Below, one piece after another: positions 1 to 5,025 of a stretch of 5,430 nt of DNA. Origin of the DNA: Dehalococcoidia bacterium (GTDB taxonomy: Bacteria > Chloroflexota > Dehalococcoidia > Plut-88900). The position numbers were made by a program, and so were the translations under genes. Location of the stretch: the NCBI GenBank assembly GCA_012270635.1, contig JAAXHX010000265.1:1971-7400 (forward strand). Reading direction: 5' to 3'. Every line of letters starts with the position of its first letter. Position 1 is the stretch's first letter. Under the pieces are notes generated by a model. It ran no database searches. It worked only from the letters and a program-made list of their open reading frames with translations, and was not told the origin of the DNA.

Positions 1-192
1 GAGAAGTTCCCCGAGGACTCGGGGTTGGGAGAGATGCTGACGAAGGGCTTCCTGAAGCACAGCATCCTGACGCGACAGAGGGGCAACCTGATATTCATGA
101 GTCCGCCCCTGTGCGTGAACAGGGACGAAATCGACTTCATAGTCAGCAACCTGAGCGAGATACTGGGCGAGGTGAGCGAGAAGCTGGGGTAG
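1..192 (+). CDS. Class III aminotransferase, C-terminal end (partial)
   Basis: This is an open frame from base 1 to a TAG at 190-192, giving the last 63 residues of a protein whose start lies outside the window. The tail reads ...RGNLIFMSPPLCVNRDEI followed by a helix-like stretch ending in SEKLG. The 'hydrophobic - PPL - (C/V) - x - (R/E) - x - E - (I/L)' pattern followed by an amphipathic terminal helix is the usual C-terminus of PLP-dependent class III (ornithine/acetylornithine/GABA-type) aminotransferases, where it is part of the small domain near the active site. The PLP lysine and cofactor motifs are upstream and not visible, so the substrate cannot be assigned. Codons are GC-rich with ATA and AGG used. 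The gene is convergent with the membrane protein gene ending at 242. No convincing terminator is seen in the 49-bp gap. Confidence 0.75.
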   Translation, partial: EKFPEDSGLGEMLTKGFLKHSILTRQRGNLIFMSPPLCVNRDEIDFIVSNLSEILGEVSEKLG

Positions 193-241
193 CCCCGTAC
201 ACGGGTGTCCATGAGAAGACGGGGTGAGTCGGGGGTGGATG

Positions 242-814
242 TCAGGGGTGGGTGTGGCGGAGCCTGGGGGCGACCAGGAAGAGGGTCGCGCCGAGGGCCA
301 GGCAGCCTAAAGCAGCTATGGACTGTCCGTAGGACGCCGTGGTCTTGCCCTGCTCGACCGTCCCATCGACCCAGAACAGGGCAAAGAAAGACACCCATAT
401 TGTCGCTGCACCGGCCAGCCCAGCAATGAACTGAGGGATGAACGAGGTTGCCCCTTGACGATGACGACGAAGGGTCTCAACAGCCCCCAGAAGGAGCAAG
501 AAGATGGAGGGCAGCAAAAGCAGCGTCGCCATGGAAAGCGACGTTAGCACTGCCGCCAGCGACAGAAGGGACAGGGCGAACACCAAAAGGCCTCGGGTCT
601 GGGGCGCCGGTGAGCGGGACAGTACAAGGGCCAGCAGATAGGGAGAGGCGTAGTAGAGAAACAGGGAGATTCTTGCCAGTAGATTTGCCCCGCCCTCGGC
701 CGCGTCGAACCTGACCAGTAAAAGCGTGCCGAGGGCGCAAGCGGGGGCCAGCCCCACCAGCGCCCCGACAGTGATAAGTCTTCTCCCCGTGTTTGGGGAA
801 ACGGGTCCGGTCAT
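242..814 (-). CDS. Small polytopic integral membrane protein, family unknown
   Basis: 190 residues, ATG at 814-812, TGA at 244-242. The protein is strongly hydrophobic with five or six likely membrane helices at roughly residues 13-34, 48-66, 75-92, 93-113, 126-148 and 163-183. Short charged linkers include ETLRRHRQ around 113-120 and a basic end, PRLRHTHP. No catalytic or transport motif is recognisable, so no function is proposed. It resembles many small uncharacterised bacterial membrane proteins. The ATG follows the TAG of the upstream gene (833-835) by 18 bp in the same frame, and no Shine-Dalgarno sequence precedes it. Translation may therefore be coupled, or the message may be leaderless. 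A weak promoter-like pair on the minus strand (TTGAAA at 898-893, TATTCT at 876-871, 16-bp spacer) lies inside the upstream reading frame. Composition is GC-rich, unlike that neighbour. Confidence 0.65.
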   Translation of the reverse strand: MTGPVSPNTGRRLITVGALVGLAPACALGTLLLVRFDAAEGGANLLARISLFLYYASPYLLALVLSRSPAPQTRGLLVFALSLLSLAAVLTSLSMATLLLLPSIFLLLLGAVETLRRHRQGATSFIPQFIAGLAGAATIWVSFFALFWVDGTVEQGKTTASYGQSIAALGCLALGATLFLVAPRLRHTHP

Positions 815-832
815 CAGAGCAAAGGTAGGGGT

Positions 833-1285
833 CTACAACTCTTTTCGATATCCTGTGCAGACGGAAAACCAGAATACTGGCAATGCGCCTTCTTTCAATT
901 GACAATATCCGCTATAGCCGTACGGCGTAGCGAAATACCTCGCATATTGGGTGTAATGAACGTTCAATAGATTATGATCGAAAATACCTGTTACATCTAT
1001 CCAGACATCTTGAGGACCATAGGGCCACCACATCCCTGAACAACGCGGAGTCGACCAGCCGGGGAAGAACGAGTGCCAGCAACGGAGAGATGGGTTGTGA
1101 CCCAGCCAAACGGCATCATTGCTTTGCAAATAATTCATCTGGGCGGATACCTCTGTCGCACGCACGGCAAACTGCTCATACACGGTCATTATAACTTTTC
1201 CCTGGTACCTCTTATTTGCCCCTTGTGCGAGAGGTGCGGCTTGTAATCCAGAGAATCCGTAAGAACTTTCATTGCCGACGTTCAA
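833..1285 (-). CDS. Distal part of the interrupted secreted protein
   Basis: This 150-residue frame is open upstream as far as the TGA at 1408-1406, so the TTG at 1285 is simply the first possible start codon after the stop. No Shine-Dalgarno sequence precedes that TTG. An internal ATG at 1189 (MTVYEQFAVRA) has only a weak AGGG before it. Without the signal peptide of the upstream half this fragment would stay in the cytoplasm, at odds with its cysteines (RCWH, RCSG, YCQL, VCTG) and exposed-looking aromatic content (WHSFFPGW, GMWWPYGP). It is listed because it would otherwise be read as a separate hypothetical gene. I infer that it is the C-terminal half of the gene starting at 1663. No family is recognised. 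Confidence 0.35.
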   Translation of the reverse strand: MNVGNESSYGFSGLQAAPLAQGANKRYQGKVIMTVYEQFAVRATEVSAQMNYLQSNDAVWLGHNPSLRCWHSFFPGWSTPRCSGMWWPYGPQDVWIDVTGIFDHNLLNVHYTQYARYFATPYGYSGYCQLKEGALPVFWFSVCTGYRKEL

Positions 1286-1405
1286 CGCTGTAGGGCTAGT
1301 CTCGACTGTTTTGCCCCTATCCCCTCTTTGAGGTCCTACATCTACGAGTCTAATATCAGTAACAACCGCTTTACATTCTTCGTCAAATTGCCACTCAACC
1401 TTCGC

Positions 1406-1663
1406 TCATTTATTAACGGTAGTGGTAGAAACGGTTACAATGGTGGGTTTGCTGAAAACACATATGTTGTCAACACGCGTAGCTTGCGTGATTACTGACC
1501 CCTTTGCAAGGTCAACGTGAAGTCCGGCAACTATAGCACTTGCGCGGACTTGCTCTGAGACTTCATCTGCTAATACATTCGGAACTAGCGAGACAGCCAC
1601 TAATAAGGTGGCCAGTACTGACATTAAAGTAAAAGCCTTGGCTCTCAATATTGCAGACTTCAT
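1406..1663 (-). CDS. Translated 5' part of the interrupted secreted protein (85 aa)
   Basis: This is the only part of the interrupted gene with proper start signals: an AGGAGA ribosome binding site five bases before an ATG. If the TGA is real, the product is an 85-residue exported peptide. Residues 1-32 are the signal peptide (MKSAILRAKAFTLMSV opens it), leaving a mature piece of about 53 residues beginning DEVSEQVRAS and ending in a beta-prone, Thr/Val-rich run, TIVTVSTTTVNK. It has a single cysteine at residue 68. Ending inside what looks like a beta strand, with no linker or C-terminal tail, fits truncation rather than a finished small protein. It should be read as an alternative description of the first third of the 833-1663 gene, not an additional gene. 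Confidence 0.45.
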   Translation of the reverse strand: MKSAILRAKAFTLMSVLATLLVAVSLVPNVLADEVSEQVRASAIVAGLHVDLAKGSVITQATRVDNICVFSKPTIVTVSTTTVNK

Positions 1664-1668
1664 AAAAA

Positions 1669-1674
1669 TCTCCT
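1669..1674 (-). promoter_or_regulatory. Ribosome binding site of the secreted-protein gene
   Basis: AGGAGA on the minus strand, five bases ahead of the ATG at 1663-1661. It fixes the start of this gene and shows that expression signals are intact despite the downstream TGA. A minus-strand promoter is less clear: TACTAT in GGGATACTATC is a possible -10, but no good -35 is found at the right spacing. Confidence 0.6.
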
Positions 1675-1689
1675 GTGTGTAACTCGCAG

Positions 1690-1719
1690 TTGAGATGATA
1701 GTATCCCACTAAAAATAAT
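1690..1719 (+). promoter_or_regulatory. Candidate sigma-70-type promoter for the LLM oxidoreductase gene
   Basis: TTGAGA at 1690-1695 (five of six to TTGACA) and AATAAT at 1714-1719 (five of six to TATAAT) are separated by 18 bp, inside an AT-rich 84-bp gap between divergent genes. Transcription would start near 1726, just upstream of the ribosome binding site at 1731. This is predicted from sequence only. Because the genes diverge, anything binding here could affect both. Confidence 0.4.
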
Positions 1720-1730
1720 GCTTGATAATG

Positions 1731-1737
1731 AGGAGGG
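1731..1737 (+). promoter_or_regulatory. Ribosome binding site of the LLM oxidoreductase gene
   Basis: AGGAGGG, a near-perfect Shine-Dalgarno sequence, lies 10 bases before the ATG at 1748. It supports that start, which also matches the usual N-terminus of the family (MKFGI followed by the first beta strand). Confidence 0.7.
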
Positions 1738-1747
1738 ACAATAGGCG

Positions 1748-2659
1748 ATGAAGTTCGGGATTACGCTCAAGGAGAGTGGGGGCGATCCGGCAGGGCAGGC
1801 GCTGAGGGCCGAGAACCTCGGGTTTGACTCGGTGTGGGCCGGGGAGCACGTGGTGTGGCGGCACCCGATCCAAGACAGTCTGATGCAGATGGCGGCCGCG
1901 GCGGCGGTGACCGAGCGCATAGAGTTGGGCACGGCGATCGTCCTGATCCCTTTGAAGCACCCGATACTGCTGTGCAAGGCGGTGACCACGCTGGACCACC
2001 TATCGGGTGGGAGGGTGAGGTTCGGGATTGGGATTGGGGGAGAATACCCGAGGGAATTCGAGGCGATGGGTGTGCCGGTCAACGAGCGAGGGCCGAGGGC
2101 CAACGAGACCATCCGCCTGATGAAGCGGCTGTGGACGGAAGAGTCGGTCACCTTTTCGGGGCGCTTCTTTCAAATCGAGGACGTCGGCCTGGAACCGCAC
2201 CCGGTGCAGAAGCCTCATCCGCCGATTTTCGTGGGCGGGCGAAGGAAGTCGGTGCGGAGGACGGCGCTGTACGGGGACGGGTGGATCCCCTACATGTACT
2301 CGCCGGAGCTGTTCAGGGAAGGGTGGCAGCAGATCCGGGAGATTGCCGAGGGCGCCGGGCGAGACCCAGGGGAGATAGAGCCCACGGTCTGGGTCCCGGT
2401 CTGCATCGACGATGATTACGACGAGGCGGCCCGGATGTCGAGCCGAGCGCTGGGCGGCGACTACGACCAGTCCTTCGACAGCATAGTGCGGAAGTATGCG
2501 CTCCTGGGTACACCGGAGCAGATAGCGGCCCGGATGGAGGAATACCGGGAGGCGGGGGTCGAGCACTTCATATTCAGCCCCTCGGGGCCGGAGGAAGTGA
2601 CGGCGGAGATGCCGGAGAGGATAGCGCGGGAGGTTATTCCGCTGTTTGGTTGGGGGTAG
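1748..2659 (+). CDS. LLM-class flavin-dependent oxidoreductase (probably F420- or FMN-dependent)
   Basis: 303 residues, a normal length for a single-domain luciferase-like monooxygenase/F420-dependent reductase (TIM barrel). Family signatures are in order: MKFGI at the first strand; AENLGFDSVWAGEH at 21-34; ELGTAI at 59-64; HPILLCKAVTTLDHLSGGR at 71-89, followed by FGIGIGGEY at 92-100, the glycine-rich cofactor loop; KPHPPIFVGGRRKSVRRTA at 155-173, then GDGWIP at 176-181; and GTPEQIAARMEEYREAGVEH at 254-273. These enzymes oxidise or reduce small organic substrates using reduced FMN or coenzyme F420. The sequence alone does not separate the two cofactors with certainty, and the substrate is unknown. 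The protein is cytoplasmic with no signal peptide. It is transcribed alone, diverging from the secreted-protein gene and converging on the ankyrin gene. No key motif appears missing. Confidence 0.9.
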   Translation: MKFGITLKESGGDPAGQALRAENLGFDSVWAGEHVVWRHPIQDSLMQMAAAAAVTERIELGTAIVLIPLKHPILLCKAVTTLDHLSGGRVRFGIGIGGEYPREFEAMGVPVNERGPRANETIRLMKRLWTEESVTFSGRFFQIEDVGLEPHPVQKPHPPIFVGGRRKSVRRTALYGDGWIPYMYSPELFREGWQQIREIAEGAGRDPGEIEPTVWVPVCIDDDYDEAARMSSRALGGDYDQSFDSIVRKYALLGTPEQIAARMEEYREAGVEHFIFSPSGPEEVTAEMPERIAREVIPLFGWG

Positions 2660-2660
2660 G

Positions 2661-2787
2661 CCTCCCCGTCCCTGCTCATACTTCGACAGGCTCAGCATGA
2701 GCGGGCCCTCCCCGTCCGCGCATACTTCGACGGGCTCAGCACGAGCGGGCCCTCCCCGTCCGCTCATACTTCGACGGCGTGGGCGGG
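2661..2787. repeat. Tandem array of 44-46-bp intergenic repeat units (REP-like)
   Basis: Three units start at about 2661, 2707 and 2751. Each opens with CCTCCCCGTCC, continues as (CT)GCTCATACTTCGAC, and in the first two ends GGCTCAGC(A)(T/C)GAGCGGG. Unit 1 carries the inverted arms GCTCAT (2674-2679) and ATGAGC (2697-2702). The arms are partly decayed in unit 2, and unit 3 loses its end after TTCGACGG. The array begins one base after the TAG of the LLM gene. Similar 'TTCGACAGGCTCAGC' palindromic elements are, to my knowledge, scattered in intergenic regions of several environmental bacterial genomes. The function here is unknown; a structured 3' end for the LLM transcript is possible. Confidence 0.75.
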
Positions 2788-2814
2788 CGTAGGGCCTGTT
2801 GCATAGGGCCTACG
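2788..2814. terminator. Hairpin between convergent genes, possible bidirectional terminator
   Basis: CGTAGGGCCT (2788-2797) and AGGGCCTACG (2805-2814) can form a 10-bp stem with one G-G mismatch and a 7-base loop. It lies between the ends of the convergent LLM and ankyrin genes, where a shared terminator would be expected. Neither side has a T-tract, so a classic intrinsic terminator is not shown. The arms also form a direct repeat of TAGGGCCT. Confidence 0.35.
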
Positions 2815-2826
2815 TGGGGCGGATGG

Positions 2827-3810
2827 TTACATGCCGGATTGGGCGCCTTTTTCAGAGAGGTACTGACGAATAGAGGCGCGATTTTCGTCGAACTGCTTGC
2901 GTTCAGCCTCGGGGATGAAGGGGTTGAATGAGGCGGTGGCGTCGAGAGGGGTTGTGCCGTAAGCGTTCCGGGCGTTGACGTCGGCGCCGGACTCGACCAG
3001 AAATACGACCATGTCTCTGAGGCCGAAGAAGGCCGCCCATTCCAGAGGCGAGCCGTTGAACTCGTCCCGGGCCTCGATGTCGATGTCAGCGCCGTGGTCC
3101 AGGAGGAGCTGGACTATCTCTTGGTTGTCCTTCAGAGCAGCCTGATGGAGGACTGAACCGCCGGCGAAGGGAAATCCTGGAGGAATGAAGGTCTCGTTGG
3201 GGTCTGCGCCGGCTTGCATGTAGTCCCGAACGGTGTCGGTGTAGCCCTGGTCGACGGCAGTCAACAGGGGGAGGGCGGGGATGGAGGACTCGGCGAGCTT
3301 CTTGCTGAGATACCCTGCTATGTAGGCCCGGTCCTGGTCAAAATGCTTTCGCCGGTCTGCCGCTATGAAGGGATTATTCGCGTAAGTGGCGTCGAAGGGA
3401 GTGGTGTCATAGGCGTTTCGGGCGTTGATGTCGGCGCCGGACTCGACCAGAAACACAGCCATGTCCCTGAGGCCAAAGAAGACCGCCCACTCCAAAGGCG
3501 GGCCCTTGAACTCGTCCCGGGCCCGGATGTCGATGTCAGCGCCGTGGTCGAGGAGGATTTGGACGATCTCACGGTTGTCCTTCAGGACGGCCTCGTGAAG
3601 AGCGGAGGCCCCTGCAAAGGGGAAGCCGGGTGGTATGAAGGTATTGTTGGGGTCCGTTCCGGCTTCCATGTGCTCGCGGACGATATCTATGGACTCCTCG
3701 TCTATGGCATCGAGGAGAGGGAGGTCCGGGGCTTTCGGGCCGCAGGCCAGGGAGACCAGCAGGACTACAGGGGCCAGGAACGTTACGACTATGCCGACTC
3801 TCTTCAGCAT
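2827..3810 (-). CDS. Ankyrin-repeat protein with putative lipoprotein signal, internally duplicated
   Basis: 327 residues, ATG at 3810-3808, TAA at 2829-2827. The N-terminus MLKRVGIVVTFLAPVVLLVS is a signal peptide ending in LACG, so Cys23 is a plausible lipidated residue. Serine at -3 makes this lipobox weaker than consensus. After a short linker come two modules of identical design: residues 31-180 and 181-327. Each holds about three ankyrin repeats, recognisable by ALHEAVLKDNREIVQILLDHG, cut here at HG (71-90), and by PLEWAVFFGLRDMAVFLVES with GADINARNAY (105-134). An unusual TFIPPGFPFAG insert sits between the first two repeats of each module. Ankyrin repeats bind proteins, and export suggests an envelope-facing role. 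The start is 11 bp after the amidohydrolase stop. Its GAAGG ribosome site (3823-3819) overlaps that stop, implying co-transcription and coupling. The binding partner is unknown. Confidence 0.85.
   Translation of the reverse strand: MLKRVGIVVTFLAPVVLLVSLACGPKAPDLPLLDAIDEESIDIVREHMEAGTDPNNTFIPPGFPFAGASALHEAVLKDNREIVQILLDHGADIDIRARDEFKGPPLEWAVFFGLRDMAVFLVESGADINARNAYDTTPFDATYANNPFIAADRRKHFDQDRAYIAGYLSKKLAESSIPALPLLTAVDQGYTDTVRDYMQAGADPNETFIPPGFPFAGGSVLHQAALKDNQEIVQLLLDHGADIDIEARDEFNGSPLEWAAFFGLRDMVVFLVESGADVNARNAYGTTPLDATASFNPFIPEAERKQFDENRASIRQYLSEKGAQSGM
2830..3720 (-). repeat. 450-bp tandem duplication inside the ankyrin gene
   Basis: Codons 31-180 (3720 to 3271) and 181-327 (3270 to 2830) align without any gap. 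By hand count about 103 of 147 residues are identical (70%). The central parts are also close at DNA level: the stretch starting gcgttgacgtcggcgccgg near 2972 matches the one near 3423 with scattered differences. Identity is highest over the ankyrin helices and lowest at the module ends. Confidence 0.85.
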
Positions 3811-3821
3811 GAAAAATGCCT

Positions 3822-4991
3822 TCAGTGGATGGCGTAGAGGCGGGCGCAGTTGTGCCAGAGGATTTCACGTTGGCTGGATTCGGGGACGCCTTCGAGGGAG
3901 AGGAAGGTCTCGATGGCGTGGGGATAGGCGGAGTCGTTGTGGGGCCAGTCCGTGGAAATGACGAGGTTCCGGGACCCGATGGCCTGGATGGTGTATTTGA
4001 CCAGGGCCTCGTCGGGGTCTACGGAGACGTAGCAGCGCTCGAGGAAGTACTCGCTTGGGGCGCGGGTGAGGCCGAAGCGGCCTTTGTCGCCCATCATCTC
4101 CTCGTGCTCGTCGAGGCAGTAGAGCCACCAGGGGACCCAGCTGCTGTGGCCTTCGAGGAAGGCGGCCTTGAGGTCGGGCAGGCGCTCCAAGACGCCCCCG
4201 GTGAGCATTGCGCCGAGGGTGCACATCATCTCGACGGGGTGGGCCACCGAGTGACCGAGGGCATGGTTGTCCATGTAGCGCCGGGCCAGGTGGTCCTGGT
4301 AGGCCATCTGGATGCCGTGGAATGATACGGGGACGCCGAGAGATTGAACCGCAGTCCAGAAGGGCTCGTAGCCGGGGTCGTACCAGGGGCGCTGGCGGAC
4401 GGGGTTGCTGGGCAGGACGAGGGTGACGGCGCCGAGGTTGTTGACGGCGAACTCGGCTTCCTGAATGGCGAGGTTGACGTCGTGCATAGGGACCAGGGCG
4501 CCGAGCTTGAGGACGGAGGGACGGGTGTCGCAATAGTCCCGGAGCCAACGGTTGAAGGCGCGGCATATAGCGGCGGCGAGGCCGGGGCCCATTTCGTCAA
4601 TGCCGATGACGTGGGCGGCCATGGTACGGAAGCAGACGGCGGCGTCCAGTCCCTCCGTTTCGACGGCTTTCAGCATGTGCTCGGGGCGGGAGCCTTCCTC
4701 CTCCCCCGAACCCGGGCTGCCTGACTCGTGCTTGTCGGGCTGGTAGATGCCGTCGCTTTCGGCCTTTTGTCGAGCGATCTCGTTGCGGATATCGAGGCCG
4801 CGCTGGCGCTCGGGCCTGTCTATGAAAGCGGGGAGAGGTCTGCCGAGGCAGTGCCAGGTCTCGGGGCGGCCGTTCATGGAGAGCTTGCGGGGGGCGAGGT
4901 CCCTGAAAGCGGGGTCGATGTAGTCGATCCAGAGATCGGGGGGTTCGGAGACGTGGATGTCGCTATCCATGACCTTGAAGCCGTTATGCAT
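3822..4991 (-). CDS. Amidohydrolase 2 family metal-dependent hydrolase (PF04909-like)
   Basis: 389 residues, ATG at 4991-4989, TGA at 3824-3822, a usual length for the family. The N-terminus VMDSDIHVSEPPDLW has the D-x-H motif (D11, H13) with following EP typical of the ACMSD-like amidohydrolases. A candidate metal histidine is H225 in VPVSFHG. The C-terminal ISTDWPHND supplies the conserved aspartate D348. AAFLEGHSSWVPWW at 276-289 is the family's barrel strand near the active site. The fold is a TIM barrel that hydrolyses or decarboxylates small molecules, often aromatic breakdown products; the substrate here is unknown. A charged low-complexity segment at about 86-103 (KHESGSPGSGEEEGSRPE) looks like a surface loop. 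GGAGGA precedes the ATG. It lies 34 bp behind another amidohydrolase and 11 bp ahead of the ankyrin gene, so the three are probably one operon. Confidence 0.88.
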   Translation of the reverse strand: MHNGFKVMDSDIHVSEPPDLWIDYIDPAFRDLAPRKLSMNGRPETWHCLGRPLPAFIDRPERQRGLDIRNEIARQKAESDGIYQPDKHESGSPGSGEEEGSRPEHMLKAVETEGLDAAVCFRTMAAHVIGIDEMGPGLAAAICRAFNRWLRDYCDTRPSVLKLGALVPMHDVNLAIQEAEFAVNNLGAVTLVLPSNPVRQRPWYDPGYEPFWTAVQSLGVPVSFHGIQMAYQDHLARRYMDNHALGHSVAHPVEMMCTLGAMLTGGVLERLPDLKAAFLEGHSSWVPWWLYCLDEHEEMMGDKGRFGLTRAPSEYFLERCYVSVDPDEALVKYTIQAIGSRNLVISTDWPHNDSAYPHAIETFLSLEGVPESSQREILWHNCARLYAIH

Positions 4992-4996
4992 TGTCG

Positions 4997-5002
4997 TCCT
5001 CC
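4997..5002 (-). promoter_or_regulatory. Ribosome binding site of the complete amidohydrolase
   Basis: GGAGGA on the minus strand, five bases before the ATG at 4991-4989, inside the 34-bp gap to the preceding gene. It supports this ATG over the internal one at codon 8. Confidence 0.6.
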
Positions 5003-5025
5003 GGGGGCGGGGTAGTCGGGTGGGG

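Larger units (their letters stand above)
833..1663 (-). pseudogene. Secreted protein gene interrupted by one in-frame TGA
   Basis: Read from ATG at 1663-1661, one frame runs to TAG at 835-833 and would encode 276 codons. It is interrupted only by TGA at 1408-1406 (codon 86). The 40 codons between that TGA and the TTG at 1285 are all sense and read like protein (for example WQFDEECKAVVTDIRLV), so the two halves appear to be one gene. The N-terminus is a Sec signal peptide: positive start, hydrophobic core at about 11-31, and VLA|DE cleavage after residue 32. The distal part is rich in Trp, Tyr and Phe and has several cysteines, which could form disulfides outside the cytoplasm. No known family is recognised. 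The gene is AT-richer than everything around it, which suggests later acquisition. A sequencing error at the TGA would make this an intact gene; programmed readthrough is the less likely alternative. Confidence 0.65.

Noticed and set aside
193..224. Hairpins after the aminotransferase stop (CCCGT/ACGGG at 194-205; CCCCGT/ACGGGG at 193-224)
   Set aside because: The first has a 2-base loop, the second only six pairs with a 20-base loop; neither has a T-tract. Too weak to call a terminator.
221..252. G-rich run that could form a quadruplex in the 3' end of the membrane gene
   Set aside because: One loop is about nine bases long, and G-runs are common in this GC-rich DNA; no further support.
1406..1408. 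Selenocysteine or reassigned TGA codon
   Set aside because: No hairpin like a bacterial SECIS is visible just after the TGA, and the context VNK-x-AKVEW is not a redox motif. Other genes here end normally at TGA (242 and 3822) and use TGG for Trp, so a reassigned code is not supported.
2000..2767. 255-residue minus-strand open frame
   Set aside because: Antisense shadow of the LLM gene running into the repeat array; Pro/Arg/His-rich, with the repeat read as LSLSKYE, a typical artefact.
3214..3837. 207-residue plus-strand open frame
   Set aside because: It lies antisense to the ankyrin gene and reflects the GC-rich, repeat-bearing codons of that gene; there is no ribosome site and its composition is Gly/Val/Glu-biased.
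3816..4325. 169-residue plus-strand open frame, and similar ones at 4344-4724 and 4728-5015
   Set aside because: All antisense to the amidohydrolase gene, low-complexity Gly/Val/Ala/Glu, and without start signals.
3865..4566. 233-residue minus-strand open frame in another frame of the amidohydrolase
   Set aside because: Extreme Arg/Pro composition from an out-of-frame reading; the overlapping frame has clear amidohydrolase motifs.
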